A stretch of 64,000 nucleotides of DNA. Origin: Bacillota bacterium. GTDB lineage: Bacteria; Bacillota; Bacilli; Paenibacillales; Paenibacillaceae. Positions 36,403-46,630 of the stretch are shown piece by piece. The stretch is taken from the NCBI GenBank assembly GCA_023391635.1, contig JAEWAQ010000052.1:124001-188000 (forward strand), written 5' to 3'. Below the pieces are notes generated by a model. The model did not search any database. It was not told the origin of the DNA and saw only the letters and a list, made by a program, of their open reading frames with translations. A program made the position numbers and the translations under genes. Each line of letters begins with the position of its first letter. The stretch's first letter is position 1.

Positions 36403-36428
36403 AGCGCTCCTTCCATTGCAGGAGCGCC
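36403..36428. repeat. Inverted repeat at the start of the alpha-mannosidase gene
   Basis: agcgctcct and aggagcgcc form an 8-base-pair stem (gcgctcct with aggagcgc). The hairpin holds the only good ribosome-site-like AGGAG near the start, so it could slow initiation. No T-run follows. Confidence 0.45.
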
Positions 36429-36455
36429 TGTTCGTTCATCCGTCACGCTATGGGT

Positions 36456-37997
36456 TCAATCGATCGGCAACACCCGGCCAGCCGCAAGCGCCTGCTGCAA
36501 ATTATAGATGGCTTGCGCTGCCTCCGCCCGTGTAAGCGTCGCCTTCGGATTGAAATTGCCCTGCCGGTCTCCGGCCAGCAGCTTCCGTTCTGCCAAATCC
36601 CGGACCGCCGCAGCAGCCCACCCCGACAGGCTCCGCTCGTCGCCAAAGGTCACGTTCGAATGACCAACGTCCGCACCGGGCCGGAATGAACGGGCCAGCA
36701 TAACCGCCATCTCTTCCCTCGTGATGACATCGCGCGGAGCGAATCGTTTATCCGTTCTCCCGGAGACGATTCCCGCCTCGTAAGCCGCAGCCACATCCCG
36801 GGCGAACCAGTCGTCGGAACGGACATCGTCGAACGCGGACAATCCGGAAGCTTCGAGCTTCAGCAGCCTCACGAGCAAGGCGGCGAACTCCGCGCGCGTC
36901 ACTTCTCTGGCCGGTGCATATCGCGTTTCGTTCTCGCCGAATACGACATACTTGGCCGAGAGCGTTCGAATCGCCGCATACGCCCAATGCGTCGCCGGCA
37001 CATCCGCGAAGCGCTTGTCATAGCTCATGACCGCATATTGGCTGAATCCGGTCAATGTCGTTGTCACAACGTGCCTGGCGGCATCGACTTCGCCCCCCCG
37101 GTATTCCCATTGCCCGCTCTCTTCGTTGTAACGGTAGATGCCCAACACGGCCGGATCGGCCGAGCTGCGATAAGGCAGTTCCACGATTACGGTTCCTCCG
37201 GAGAAAGGCAGCTCTGCTCCGTCGCTTGTGCGCAGGAACAGCTTCAAATGATAGCTGTCTCCTGCGAAGATCAGGTCGGCACGCGAGCTGTCGGGCACAT
37301 CGGACGTCCCGGCGCGTTCCGCCGAGAATACGACGGTCGCTCCTGCCAACTGGCTGTCCGTCAGCCCCGCGAAGAGCGCGGACAATTCCCCGATCCGGAC
37401 AGCCAGATCGCCCTGCTTGAATGCAAGCGCATGACCCTGCAGCTTGGCGATGGCGCCGGGAGGAAGGACCAGTTCCCTGATCCCTGCGGACAGATCGATG
37501 TTCACCGTCTCATGGCCCGCAGCGGCAATCAGCTGAGCCAGTTGCTCCGCCGAGACGTTCCATACGTCGGGCCGGCCGCCGACATCGCCGGATCCGCCGT
37601 TGCCCGGCTGTACGACCGGCGGATCGGTCGGATCTGTCGGGTCTTCGACGGAAGATTCGGAGATCGTCCCCGCGTAGGGGCCGGCTCCGCTTCCGTTCAC
37701 GACGAAGTTGTAGACTCCGCGATCGCCGCGCGGAAACTCGAAGGCGAACTTCCCGTCTGCTCCGCTTGTCGTTTGATCGATGTAAAGCAGCTTGCCGGTC
37801 GGTCCTTTCGCCGCAAGGGTAATCCATTGATCCGCCCCGCTGGAGATGGCGCCGGAGATGACAATGCGACCGGATGAGAACTTGCCCTGCGCATGAATCG
37901 TCGCCGTCTCCGCCGCGAATGCCGTCCCCGGAAGTTCCCCGAGCGACAACAGCGCGATGAACGCCGATAACAATAAGGCTTTGATTTTGCTGGCCAT
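36456..37997 (-). CDS. S-layer-homology (SLH) surface protein
   Basis: This 513-residue protein has a signal peptide (about 1-28, IKALLLSAFIALLSLGELPG, AFA cleavage), a beta-sandwich, a Pro/Thr linker (about 117-135), a DUF-like middle domain, and three C-terminal SLH repeats at about 325-385, 386-445 and 446-505 (for example KRFADVPATHWAYAAI and RYAPAREVTRAEFAALL). SLH repeats bind pyruvylated secondary cell-wall polymer. The ATG has GAGGGGG 8 bases upstream. It lies between the surface glycosidase and mannosidase genes, so it probably displays a binding or scaffold module on the wall. Confidence 0.9.
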   Translation of the reverse strand: MASKIKALLLSAFIALLSLGELPGTAFAAETATIHAQGKFSSGRIVISGAISSGADQWITLAAKGPTGKLLYIDQTTSGADGKFAFEFPRGDRGVYNFVVNGSGAGPYAGTISESSVEDPTDPTDPPVVQPGNGGSGDVGGRPDVWNVSAEQLAQLIAAAGHETVNIDLSAGIRELVLPPGAIAKLQGHALAFKQGDLAVRIGELSALFAGLTDSQLAGATVVFSAERAGTSDVPDSSRADLIFAGDSYHLKLFLRTSDGAELPFSGGTVIVELPYRSSADPAVLGIYRYNEESGQWEYRGGEVDAARHVVTTTLTGFSQYAVMSYDKRFADVPATHWAYAAIRTLSAKYVVFGENETRYAPAREVTRAEFAALLVRLLKLEASGLSAFDDVRSDDWFARDVAAAYEAGIVSGRTDKRFAPRDVITREEMAVMLARSFRPGADVGHSNVTFGDERSLSGWAAAAVRDLAERKLLAGDRQGNFNPKATLTRAEAAQAIYNLQQALAAGRVLPID

Positions 37998-38017
37998 GCG
38001 ATTTCCCCCTCTCCGGT

Positions 38018-41000
38018 TTAATCCGTCTCGGATACGGTGTCATTGCCGAGCACCACAACGTTGGAGAGCGGCTTCATCGAGCTGACCGTATCCCATACGA
38101 GCAGCTTCATCTCATAGCCGGCCGTCTCCGCCGGCAGCGCGAATCCGGCGTTCAGGTAACTGCTTTCTCCCGCTTTCACCGTCTGTTCCAGGAAGGACAC
38201 GTTCGCCATCTCGCCTCCCGGCGCATATAACACGGCAATCAGCGTCGCCGTCTGATCGCGATCCGTCCGGTTGTAGACGGTCGCGCGCGCTTTGACGAAA
38301 TCCCCGCCGACAAGCCCGGTTACCGGTTCATTCGCCAAATTCTCGAATGCGGCCTCGACAATCTCGAACGGCAAGTCGGCGCCAACCGGGTCCTCCTCAT
38401 CGACCCAGTTGGCGGGCATTACCGTCAGCGGCAGCTCGGCTGCGGCCACGACGCCGCTTTCGTTCGAGACGGTTGCCGTGATGCGGGTCTCACCTGCCGC
38501 CACTGCGGTAACGACACCGTCCGCATCCACCGTTGCCACTGCGGGATTCTCACTGGCATAGACAACGCTGTAATCGCTTGGCAACAGCCCGGAAGGAAGG
38601 CCGCTCGCCGTTGTCGCCACCGTCACCGCCTGCTGTTGCGCGGCAATCGGCAACCGCGGGTAGAAGAGCGCGATATCGACGCCTGCTATCGATGCGGACT
38701 GCGCGGACAGAGCCGCGAATTCCGCCTGGCTGCTTAACGTAGTCGAATTCGAGTAGCTCGCCGCTCCCCAATTCAGTTCTCCCGCCGCCGCATAAGTCGC
38801 GGTTGATTGCGCGACCGTATTCCGAATTGGCAGCCATTGCCCCTGTTTGTTGTAATAGGCCGTATACGCATCATCGTTTTTGACCAAGGCCAATTGCGCG
38901 GGGAAGCCGACGTAGTCCCCCATGATCGTATTCGTGCCTGCAACAAGCGATGCTCTCCCGGCCGCGTTGACGGAAAGGAAGACTCTCTTCTCCGGGCTGT
39001 CGCCGGCAATCAGCAATCCGGCCCGACCGTTGCTACCGGCTGCGTTATTGGCTTGATACAGCTTGTTGACCGCGGCCGTCAGAACCGTCGGTTCCGCGGC
39101 TTCCAGCGGCTGATGAACATAAGCATACCCGGAATCCAGTCCTCCGCCGGTTGCGTTGATCGTGAAACCGTCGCCGGGAGAGGCTTGATATCCGCCTGTC
39201 GCGCCACCGATCAAGTCGGCCGTCCACGGCGCGGGCAGCGCGATAACCGTTATTTGATATTGGGCGCTGTTCTCCTCCAGCGTATCCGGATCTTTCGACG
39301 CAACCGTAATTTCGGCCGTACCCGAGGATATCCCCGTAATGACGCCGTTCGTGTCCACGATGGCAACCGAAGGCTGATCGCTGGCGAACGTCAACTCGTA
39401 ATGGGCCGGGATCGCTTCCAGCGTCCCCGAAGCATTCCAGCGCTTGACCGTTAACGGAGTCGTGCGTCCGGCAATCAATTGGCTCGTCTCCGAGCTGACG
39501 GACAGCGGCGTTTTCCGGCTGGCGTATACTTCGATCTCGGAGAGCTGCACATGCGGTTCTATCGTGCCGCCGCCGTTCTCAGACTCCGTGACCGAGATTT
39601 TCACATATCGCGCCAATTCCGGTTCGAACATATGGGTGACGGGCTCGTTCGTGGCCGAATTCCCGGTCTGACGCTCCGTGACCGTCACGACCGTCTTCCA
39701 TGCGCTGTTGTCCTGCGATACCTGCACGGTATACTGAACCGGGTAATAGCCGGCGCCCCATGCAGGGAACAGTTTGACCGTATCGATCATGTACGCTCTG
39801 CCCAGGTTGACGATGACGTCCTCCGGATCGCTCGGCGTCGCATTGCCCAAGCTCGACCAACCGGAATTCCACGGGGTCTGGCCGTCCGGAAACACGCCTA
39901 CCGGATAGTGGCCGTCCAGCAAGAAATTGCGGCTCCAGCCGTCGAGCTCGTACGTCGTCTTGGTCGTAACGGTCTTGCCCAGCGCCAAGTTCTCGTACGG
40001 ACTGTAATCCGGCTCCGTCGCCACGTTGCCCGGCGTGTCCCCGCTCAGAACGAGCGGATAGGCATAAGGGAAGTCGGCGTCGATCGCATACAGCTTGCCT
40101 TCGCCTCCGGCGAAGGCATCCGTCAGCAGACCGGTCGTCGGATTGTAATTCGTGGGGATTTCCTTCCCCGTTTTCTTGGACACTTCCGTAACCGCTTTAA
40201 TTCTCCATGACGGGTCGAGCGTAAAGGAAAAAGCACCCGCCGCGTTGCGGTTCTTGCTTACGACCATGATATAATTTCGGCCGGTCTCGGCATCCACCAT
40301 ATGCGAGATGACCATCTGATTGTTCGTGTTCGATTGAAAGAAGAAGTTCGCGGGAACCGGCGTCAGGCCGGTCAAGTTGCCTCCGGAATGATAGACGTTC
40401 ACGGCATCCAGCTTCAACAAGGTCGGACCAAGCGCCGTAATCTCCTTGTTCAACTGCTTGACCGGCTCGAACAGGTCGGTCTTTACGCCCTTGCGGGTCA
40501 TGATCGCATCCGTGAAATTTTCGGCGCCGGTGTTGCCGGGCGACCACCAGGTGAACCAGGTCAGCGATTTCACGCCGTAGGCCAAGTTCGTGTAAACGTT
40601 ATGCCGCAAATAGCCTGTCTTGGGGCGCTCCAAATAGCCGTAGATGCCGACGGATTGCAAGTAATTGCTTGTTTTCACCTGATTTTTGAGACCCGTTGTG
40701 CGCAGCTTATCAAGGAAGGAATAGTAGTCCGGCTTCACGCTGCCTCCTTCCAGATAAGGATAGAAGTCGGTTGCCAGATAATGCAGCTGATCTACGCCTA
40801 CCAGGTCGACCCACCTTTGAAACATCTCGGTATAAGGCAGCATATTCACGTGCGGATGCCGGGTCGGATCCAGTTCCGCTATTTTCTTGTAAACGTGCGC
40901 AGCCGTCGGCAGCAGCGCGTCACCGGGCTCGTCCATGATGAAATAGCCGCCGAGACCCGGATGGTCCTTGTATTGATTGACATATTCGGCGAGCTGTTCG

Positions 41001-41344
41001 TCGGTCAGCGTCATGGCGTTCGCGCCCATGCTCTCCGGCGGGGGAATGACGGCTTTCATGTTGCGGGCGGCCGCCATATCCAGAATCACATCGTTCTTCA
41101 CGGCCAGGTAGCCCGGAATGTTCGGCACTTCGATCGTGTTGATGCCAGCCTCCTTGAGGTAATTGTACTGCTGGGGCGTCGTATATTCCGGCGTCGGCGG
41201 CCAGTAGATGCCGATCGGAAACTTGCCCGTGGACATCTCGCTTTGCGCTTGCGCGACGGGGGTCTGAACCGAGAGGACCAGCGCTGCCGCCAGCAGGATG
41301 GGCGTCCATTTCCGTACCGCCTTGGCCATCTTGCTATTCCACAT
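38018..41344 (-). CDS. Secreted multidomain glycosidase-like protein with discoidin and Ig-like domains
   Basis: This protein of about 1108 residues has a signal peptide (cut near AQAQS, residue about 34) and an N-terminal TIM-barrel-like region (about 40-430) with KFPIGIYWPPTPEY and GGYFIMDEPGDA, whose Glu may be the acid/base. An F5/8 type C (discoidin) domain follows (about 455-620, NLALGKTVTTKTTYELDG), then a bacterial Ig-like group 2 domain (about 625-715), a concanavalin-like region, another Ig-like domain (about 900-985) and a C-terminal beta domain. The ATG at 41344 has AGGTGA 6 bases upstream. The sugar it cleaves cannot be named from sequence. Confidence 0.75.
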   Translation of the reverse strand: MWNSKMAKAVRKWTPILLAAALVLSVQTPVAQAQSEMSTGKFPIGIYWPPTPEYTTPQQYNYLKEAGINTIEVPNIPGYLAVKNDVILDMAAARNMKAVIPPPESMGANAMTLTDEQLAEYVNQYKDHPGLGGYFIMDEPGDALLPTAAHVYKKIAELDPTRHPHVNMLPYTEMFQRWVDLVGVDQLHYLATDFYPYLEGGSVKPDYYSFLDKLRTTGLKNQVKTSNYLQSVGIYGYLERPKTGYLRHNVYTNLAYGVKSLTWFTWWSPGNTGAENFTDAIMTRKGVKTDLFEPVKQLNKEITALGPTLLKLDAVNVYHSGGNLTGLTPVPANFFFQSNTNNQMVISHMVDAETGRNYIMVVSKNRNAAGAFSFTLDPSWRIKAVTEVSKKTGKEIPTNYNPTTGLLTDAFAGGEGKLYAIDADFPYAYPLVLSGDTPGNVATEPDYSPYENLALGKTVTTKTTYELDGWSRNFLLDGHYPVGVFPDGQTPWNSGWSSLGNATPSDPEDVIVNLGRAYMIDTVKLFPAWGAGYYPVQYTVQVSQDNSAWKTVVTVTERQTGNSATNEPVTHMFEPELARYVKISVTESENGGGTIEPHVQLSEIEVYASRKTPLSVSSETSQLIAGRTTPLTVKRWNASGTLEAIPAHYELTFASDQPSVAIVDTNGVITGISSGTAEITVASKDPDTLEENSAQYQITVIALPAPWTADLIGGATGGYQASPGDGFTINATGGGLDSGYAYVHQPLEAAEPTVLTAAVNKLYQANNAAGSNGRAGLLIAGDSPEKRVFLSVNAAGRASLVAGTNTIMGDYVGFPAQLALVKNDDAYTAYYNKQGQWLPIRNTVAQSTATYAAAGELNWGAASYSNSTTLSSQAEFAALSAQSASIAGVDIALFYPRLPIAAQQQAVTVATTASGLPSGLLPSDYSVVYASENPAVATVDADGVVTAVAAGETRITATVSNESGVVAAAELPLTVMPANWVDEEDPVGADLPFEIVEAAFENLANEPVTGLVGGDFVKARATVYNRTDRDQTATLIAVLYAPGGEMANVSFLEQTVKAGESSYLNAGFALPAETAGYEMKLLVWDTVSSMKPLSNVVVLGNDTVSETD

Positions 41345-41420
41345 TCCCACTCACCTTGCCTTCCATCAATTTGGTTAAGCTCGAGAAGGGCTCTGTCCCT
41401 AACACTAATTCCACCTTGAA

Positions 41421-42899
41421 TTACAGCCGGCTTATCTCTTTTTCTTCATTGGGTTTTATCGTGAACGCCATGTGATGCCGATCGAAAAAAAACAGATCCA
41501 AGTTCTCCTCATCCATACTCGTACCGATTATTTTCATGATGCCGCCTTGCCTGTCCGTTATAATCCGACAGGTTTTATTCACTTTGAGAATGACTTTGCC
41601 CGCCAGGGTTAACGTGGCCATGTTGTTATCCTTATCCATCTTGGCCGTGCCTTTCGGCGTTTCGATAGAGTAAGAATATTTGGAAATATGATCCGAAAAC
41701 GTACAATTCCAAATCACCGTATCGTTTTCGTACCTTATCCCGTAAAGTCGTGAAACAAATTCCAACAATACGCACATTGCAGGTGAATAGCCTTCCGATT
41801 CGAAGCTCTCGCCCGTCCAAGGATTGATCTGCTGCTTAAATCCGCTATTCTCCGTGAGGGACTTGACCCACGTTTTCATCAGATGAACCAGATGTGCCGG
41901 TTTTTGATAATATTCAAACCAACGGGGCGCACGAAGCGCGGTTAACGCCTGACTGGCGCCCGCCCAGGCATTATGCCGGAAATTGCCGTCGAACGCGGTG
42001 TCATTCGCTGCTATAGACGGAAGGGGATACGGTGTCCAGAACTCATCCGCGTTCAAAATATGCGTCTCGAATATTTCATCGAAGAGGTTCCGGTCCACCA
42101 CATGCTCGCCAAGCACTCTTGTAAGGACATCCCCCTTGACCCTGACAAACCGGTTGTTATTGTCCAAATCGTAAAAGAACAAATCCTCCGGGTCAAAGCA
42201 ATAGGCCAGAATCGCTTTTCTGATTTCCTCGGCTTTTTCACGCCACATGTCCGCTTCATTCTTCCTGTTCAAGAGCAGCGCCATTTCGGCAAGGGCCAGC
42301 CTGCCTCCGTATACGGAAGCGGAAAGATCGGGAGCAAGGTAAGGCAAGGCGGCCTCTCGATTGCATATCCTTGCGTCGCGCTCGGGGCAATCGTGCGGAA
42401 TGCCTTTCAGTCTTGGACTATGATCGTGACCGGTATCCCATGCGCAAAACAACTCGCACAAACCTGTGCCCCGGGTATTCCTGTGTCTGCTCAACCATTC
42501 ATCCCATCTGCGGCAGGAATGGTAGGCTTCGTGTATGAATCCCTCATCATTCGTTTGCAGCGCTGTCTCAAGTGCGGTAGCGGCAATGGGAACGACCATC
42601 TGAATTTGGCCCGGAGCAAGCAGCCTGTCCTTGAATACGGTCGTATGAAAATAGCCGTCTTCCCGCTGATGCTTGAAAAAAATCCTGTGGCTTGCCAAGG
42701 CGATGTCCGGTTCGTACATACCGTAAATGGTACTTTCAAGAGGACCGCATTCCAGCCAAATTCCCGGATAAATCCCTCCTTCGATCAGGACAGGCTGTTC
42801 AAAATGATGGAGTGTCCGTGTATTTTTTTTAAGTCCTTTCAGCGCTGCGTCGTATTTTTGCTGTATTTTTTCGTTATCGGTCATAAACACCGGTTTCAC
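41421..42899 (-). CDS. GH63/MGH1-like (alpha/alpha)6-barrel glycosidase
   Basis: This 492-residue protein is rich in aromatic residues and has GIYPGIWLECGP, LCELFCAWDTGHDHSP, EFWTPYPLPSIAAND and GNFRHNAWAGASQALTA. This is the pattern of trehalase-like and GH63-type barrels such as mannosylglycerate hydrolase. Family enzymes invert the linkage with two acidic residues. The start is a GTG at 42899 or an ATG at 42884, neither with a clear ribosome site. No signal peptide is seen, so it acts inside the cell on imported sugar. It follows the permease genes. Confidence 0.7.
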   Translation of the reverse strand: MKPVFMTDNEKIQQKYDAALKGLKKNTRTLHHFEQPVLIEGGIYPGIWLECGPLESTIYGMYEPDIALASHRIFFKHQREDGYFHTTVFKDRLLAPGQIQMVVPIAATALETALQTNDEGFIHEAYHSCRRWDEWLSRHRNTRGTGLCELFCAWDTGHDHSPRLKGIPHDCPERDARICNREAALPYLAPDLSASVYGGRLALAEMALLLNRKNEADMWREKAEEIRKAILAYCFDPEDLFFYDLDNNNRFVRVKGDVLTRVLGEHVVDRNLFDEIFETHILNADEFWTPYPLPSIAANDTAFDGNFRHNAWAGASQALTALRAPRWFEYYQKPAHLVHLMKTWVKSLTENSGFKQQINPWTGESFESEGYSPAMCVLLEFVSRLYGIRYENDTVIWNCTFSDHISKYSYSIETPKGTAKMDKDNNMATLTLAGKVILKVNKTCRIITDRQGGIMKIIGTSMDEENLDLFFFDRHHMAFTIKPNEEKEISRL

Positions 42900-42923
42900 G
42901 TCGATTCTTCATCCCTTTGCGAC

Positions 42924-43808
42924 TTACTCTTTTACGCTTCCCAGCACGATTCCTTTGATGAAAAAACGCTGCAAAAACGGATAGACGAGCAGAATCGGCA
43001 GCATGCCCACGAAAATTTGCGCCGCCCGGGTCGTATCGGCGGAAATGACCCGCAACAATTCCAGATCTTCCCGGCTCAGCTTGGACAAATCCGGCATGAT
43101 GATGACGGTCTGCAAGTAGCTCGATAGCGGATAGTGGGTTGGATGATTCATCAGAATCAGTCCATCGAACCAACTGTTCCAGTGGCCGACCACAGTAAGC
43201 AGCGTCACGGTCGCTATTGCGGGGAGCGACAGCGGAACAAATATTTTCCACAGAATCGTCCAATGTCCGGCGCCGTCCAGAAACGCCGATTCTTCCAGTT
43301 CCCTGGGCAGTCCCCTGAAAAAATTCAACAGCAGGATCACGTTGAATGCCGGAACTGCGCCCGGCAGCACAAGCGCCCATATGGAATCCAGAAGGCCGAC
43401 CTCTTTGATGGTCAGATACCAAGGAATCAGTCCGCCATTAAAGAGAATCGTGAACACGAAGTACCAAGCGAAAAAGGTGCGGAACCGGAACGACTTGACC
43501 TCTTTCGAGAGCGGATAAGCGCACAGGGCCGTCAACGTCATGTTCAGAGCCGTTCCGAGCAGCACGCGCTGCAGCGTCACTTTCATCGAACGAAAAAATT
43601 CGGGCTTGTCGATGACGTACTGATACGATTTCAAGTTCCATCCCGACGGCCAGAAGTAGACCTCTCCTGCGGTTACCTCCAACTGGGAGCTGAAAGAAAC
43701 CGCAAGCACGTGAATGATCGGCAGCAGACACAGGACGGACAGCAGCGCCAGACCCGCATAATTAAGCAATTGGAACAGTCCTCTGCCCCATGAGTAAGAA
43801 TGGCTCAT
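42924..43808 (-). CDS. Carbohydrate ABC permease, LplC-type
   Basis: This 294-residue protein has six membrane helices, starting with LLNYAGLALLSVLCLLPIIH, and the EAA-type loop in ELEESAFLDGAGHWTILWKI. The FNGGLIPWYLTIKEVGLLDS segment is typical of LplC. It pairs with the LplB-type permease directly upstream (13-base gap). The ATG follows GGAGCCGGTCTG. The ATPase is encoded elsewhere. Confidence 0.92.
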   Translation of the reverse strand: MSHSYSWGRGLFQLLNYAGLALLSVLCLLPIIHVLAVSFSSQLEVTAGEVYFWPSGWNLKSYQYVIDKPEFFRSMKVTLQRVLLGTALNMTLTALCAYPLSKEVKSFRFRTFFAWYFVFTILFNGGLIPWYLTIKEVGLLDSIWALVLPGAVPAFNVILLLNFFRGLPRELEESAFLDGAGHWTILWKIFVPLSLPAIATVTLLTVVGHWNSWFDGLILMNHPTHYPLSSYLQTVIIMPDLSKLSREDLELLRVISADTTRAAQIFVGMLPILLVYPFLQRFFIKGIVLGSVKE

Positions 43809-43820
43809 CAGACCGGCTCC

Positions 43821-44717
43821 TTAAAATATTCTATAGTTCGCGAATCGGTAGGCCGCCCAGTAGGAAACCGAGATCAAACCGAAAGAGATGACCGAACGGA
43901 ACAAACCGAGCGCCGCAGAGACACTGAACTGCGTATCCTGAAGCCCAATGCGGTAAATCAGCGTATCGATCACGTCGCCGCTCTCGTAGACGGACGGGCT
44001 GTACAGGTTGAACACCTGGTCGAAGTTCGCGTTAAGCACGTTGCCCAAGCTGAGCGTGGCAACCAGAATCATAATCGGCAGCATGCCGGGCAGCGTGACG
44101 TACAGCGTCTGTTTCCAGCGGTTCGCCCCGTCGATGACCGCAGCTTCGTACAGGGAAGGATTGATCGAAGTCAGCGCGGCCAAATAGACGATGGTGGCGA
44201 ATCCGAATTCCTTCCATACGTCCGACAGAATAAGCGTAAGCGGAAACCAGCGGTTGTCCCCGAGAAAATAAATCGGTTCCACACCGAAGTAAGATAAAGC
44301 TTGGTTGGCGATCCCGTGCAGCGACAGCACGTCGAGCAGGATCCCCGCCAGCAGCACCCAAGACAGAAAGTGCGGTAAATACACCATCGTCTGAACGACC
44401 CGCTTGAACTTATTGTGCGTGACCTCGTTCAGCAGCAGGGCGACGACGATCGGGACGAAGAATCCGAGCAAAATTTTCATCGCGGATATATAGATTGTGT
44501 TCCAGAACACCCGTCCAACCGTCGGCAAATGGAACACGTAGGCGAAATTGTCCCACCCGACCCAGTCCGACCCGGTGAAGCCTCTGGCCGGAATATAGCG
44601 CTGAAAGGAGATCAGAATGCCGAACATCGGAATATAGCTGAATACGAATACGAGCAGCGCTCCGGGCAGCAGCATCAGCACCAACGGGTATTCTCTTTTT
44701 AAGCTTTTGATCAGCAT
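43821..44717 (-). CDS. Carbohydrate ABC permease, LplB-type
   Basis: This 298-residue protein has the LplB pattern: an N-terminal helix (LVLMLLPGALLVFVFSYIPM), GILISFQRYIPARGF, and the EAA-type loop in LYEAAVIDGANRWKQTLYVT. Its C-terminal IGLQDTQFSVSAALGLFRSV is common to the family. The ATG at 44717 has GAGGGG 5 bases upstream. A hairpin separates it from the binding-protein gene. Confidence 0.92.
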   Translation of the reverse strand: MLIKSLKREYPLVLMLLPGALLVFVFSYIPMFGILISFQRYIPARGFTGSDWVGWDNFAYVFHLPTVGRVFWNTIYISAMKILLGFFVPIVVALLLNEVTHNKFKRVVQTMVYLPHFLSWVLLAGILLDVLSLHGIANQALSYFGVEPIYFLGDNRWFPLTLILSDVWKEFGFATIVYLAALTSINPSLYEAAVIDGANRWKQTLYVTLPGMLPIMILVATLSLGNVLNANFDQVFNLYSPSVYESGDVIDTLIYRIGLQDTQFSVSAALGLFRSVISFGLISVSYWAAYRFANYRIF

Positions 44718-44744
44718 GCGTTCCCCTCATCTTCGGTGGATTGA

Positions 44745-44773
44745 GGAGGGAAGGAGGAAATCCGCTTCCCTCC
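44745..44773. repeat. 9-bp inverted repeat between the LplA-type and LplB-type genes
   Basis: ggagggaag (44745-44753) pairs with cttccctcc (44765-44773). There is no T-run. It occupies the same place as the hairpin in the other sugar operon and likely stabilises the binding-protein message. Confidence 0.6.
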
Positions 44774-44785
44774 ATGTCTCGACGT

Positions 44786-46528
44786 TTATTTCAGGGATGC
44801 CGCCCAGTCGTTCACTTCCTGAGTGATTTGATCGCCTCCGAGCTTTTTCCAGTTCTCTACAAACTTGTCGAACTCTTCGAGAGACGCGCCCATAATGATG
44901 CGGGTGAACGTTTCCGTTTCCAGCTTGCTTAGCGTCGACGCTTTTTCCGTCATCGTTTTGGTCGTACCGCCTCTGAATTCGTTGGCTCCAACCAGATTGT
45001 TTTGCGCGTAGTAGGTCTGGATGACGTAGGGAGACAGAACCGGGTCATTACGGAGATATTCGACGTAAAGCTCGCGTTCTCCATTTTTGCCCTTCAAATA
45101 TTTCTCCAGATCCTGCTTTTGGCTCTCCGTCAGCTTCGAAGTATCTCCCGTCTCGATCGCTTCCTTAAAGTTGATCGTGTCCTGCGGATCTTTGGGAAGC
45201 GTGGAAAAGAAGATAACAGGGGATTGCAGCCATACGGTTTTCTGATCCGGCGTAGTGAGGTATTTGTCGGTAACGGTTTTATCCTGCGAGCCTCTGCCGT
45301 CCTCGGCATACCGGATGTCGTACCACATGTTCGCCAGCTTGATCAGCGCCTCCGGATTTTTGAAGCCTTTGCGGACGACGTAGTACTGGCCGACGGGATA
45401 GCTTGCCGAAGCGGCTGCCGGCTTGTCGTCGATCGAGGGGATCGGGAAACCCTTCACTTCGGCTTTCGGATCTTTCACTGCCAGATCGGTCACCGGCCAG
45501 CCGATATTCCACCAGGCGCCGAACCACATGCCGATTTTACCGGCGACGACGTCGGAGACGACTGCCGATTGATCCTTTGTGCCCCACTCCTTGTCGATCA
45601 GTCCCGCTTTGTACATTTCCTGCAGCTTGGCCAGACCCGCCTTGGTTTCCGGTTGAATCGAGCCGTACACCAGCTTGCCGGAACCGTCATCGTAGAACAT
45701 CATGTCGCCCTGGTAAGCGTTTGAACGGGCATGGAACATATTCAGGAATGAACCGACATCCCCGGTATTTTCGTAAATGTCCTTCAGTATGCCGATGCCG
45801 AATGTATTGTTTTTCTTGTCGCCGTCCGGATCGTTTTTGGCGAAAGCTTCTGCGATCTTGAATACGTCTTCTGCGGTTTTCGGCTCCGGCAGATTCAAGG
45901 CTTTCAGCCAATCCGTTCTCACCCACAGCATACGCGTAGAGTTCTCGGGAGCTTCGTTGAGGTAGGGGAGCGCCATGGCCTTGCCGCCGAAAGTCGCCGG
46001 CTGCATGTACATGCCGTCCTTGTTGTATAAATCTTCCTTCAGCCGGGGAAGCGCGAACTTGTCGATCACTTCCGTCAGTTCCTCCACTTTTCCGGCTTCG
46101 ACCAACTGCAGCATTTGCTGCGTATTGACGAGCATAATATCCGGCAAATCTCCGGAAGCGATCGTCACATTCGTTTTGTTCGCATATTGCGTGCCGTCCA
46201 CTTGCCAAGGATAGGTGATCTTGATGCCCAGTTCCTCAGCAATGCCTCTCGTCCACGTATTGTCCATGTCGGTGTCGCCTTCCGGATAATCCCGCCCCTG
46301 ATTCAGCGGCTGCGTAATCGACACTTCAATCGGCGGATCGTATTTGACCAACGGTCCGTTCGTCCGCTCCGGCGCCGAACCGCTTGCTTCCTGCGAAGCA
46401 GACGGCGCGGCGGTGTCCGCAATGCCGGACGGCGCATTCTCCCCTCTCGAATTTCCGCTGCTGCATGCGCTGCCCAGCAATGCCATAATCAATACGCTTG
46501 CGATGACTCCGCTTTTCTTTCTTAACAT
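44786..46528 (-). CDS. Extracellular sugar-binding lipoprotein, LplA-type
   Basis: This 580-residue protein has a lipoprotein signal (VIASVLIMALLGSACSSG, lipid-linked Cys near 22), a Ser/Ala-rich linker and a large solute-binding fold (KYDPPIEVSITQPLNQGRDY onward). The length is typical of LplA-like proteins, about 100 residues longer than MalE. It is followed by the two permeases. The ATG has GGAGG about 9 bases upstream. A triplet of 19-base-spaced repeats lies upstream of its promoter. Confidence 0.93.
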   Translation of the reverse strand: MLRKKSGVIASVLIMALLGSACSSGNSRGENAPSGIADTAAPSASQEASGSAPERTNGPLVKYDPPIEVSITQPLNQGRDYPEGDTDMDNTWTRGIAEELGIKITYPWQVDGTQYANKTNVTIASGDLPDIMLVNTQQMLQLVEAGKVEELTEVIDKFALPRLKEDLYNKDGMYMQPATFGGKAMALPYLNEAPENSTRMLWVRTDWLKALNLPEPKTAEDVFKIAEAFAKNDPDGDKKNNTFGIGILKDIYENTGDVGSFLNMFHARSNAYQGDMMFYDDGSGKLVYGSIQPETKAGLAKLQEMYKAGLIDKEWGTKDQSAVVSDVVAGKIGMWFGAWWNIGWPVTDLAVKDPKAEVKGFPIPSIDDKPAAASASYPVGQYYVVRKGFKNPEALIKLANMWYDIRYAEDGRGSQDKTVTDKYLTTPDQKTVWLQSPVIFFSTLPKDPQDTINFKEAIETGDTSKLTESQKQDLEKYLKGKNGERELYVEYLRNDPVLSPYVIQTYYAQNNLVGANEFRGGTTKTMTEKASTLSKLETETFTRIIMGASLEEFDKFVENWKKLGGDQITQEVNDWAASLK

Positions 46529-46576
46529 GCTTCGATACCTCCACGGCTGTTTGTTGTGAGCGTTCCCTGCACCTCA

Positions 46577-46582
46577 ATTCTA
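46577..46582 (-). promoter_or_regulatory. -10 element of the LplABC-type operon
   Basis: TAGAAT on the minus strand matches 5 of 6 bases. There is no recognisable -35 hexamer, as expected for a promoter that needs an activator bound upstream. Confidence 0.45.
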
Positions 46583-46630
46583 GCGCCGCTTTCCGTTCCC
46601 CATCTACTGCTCGATCTTTACGACTTTCGG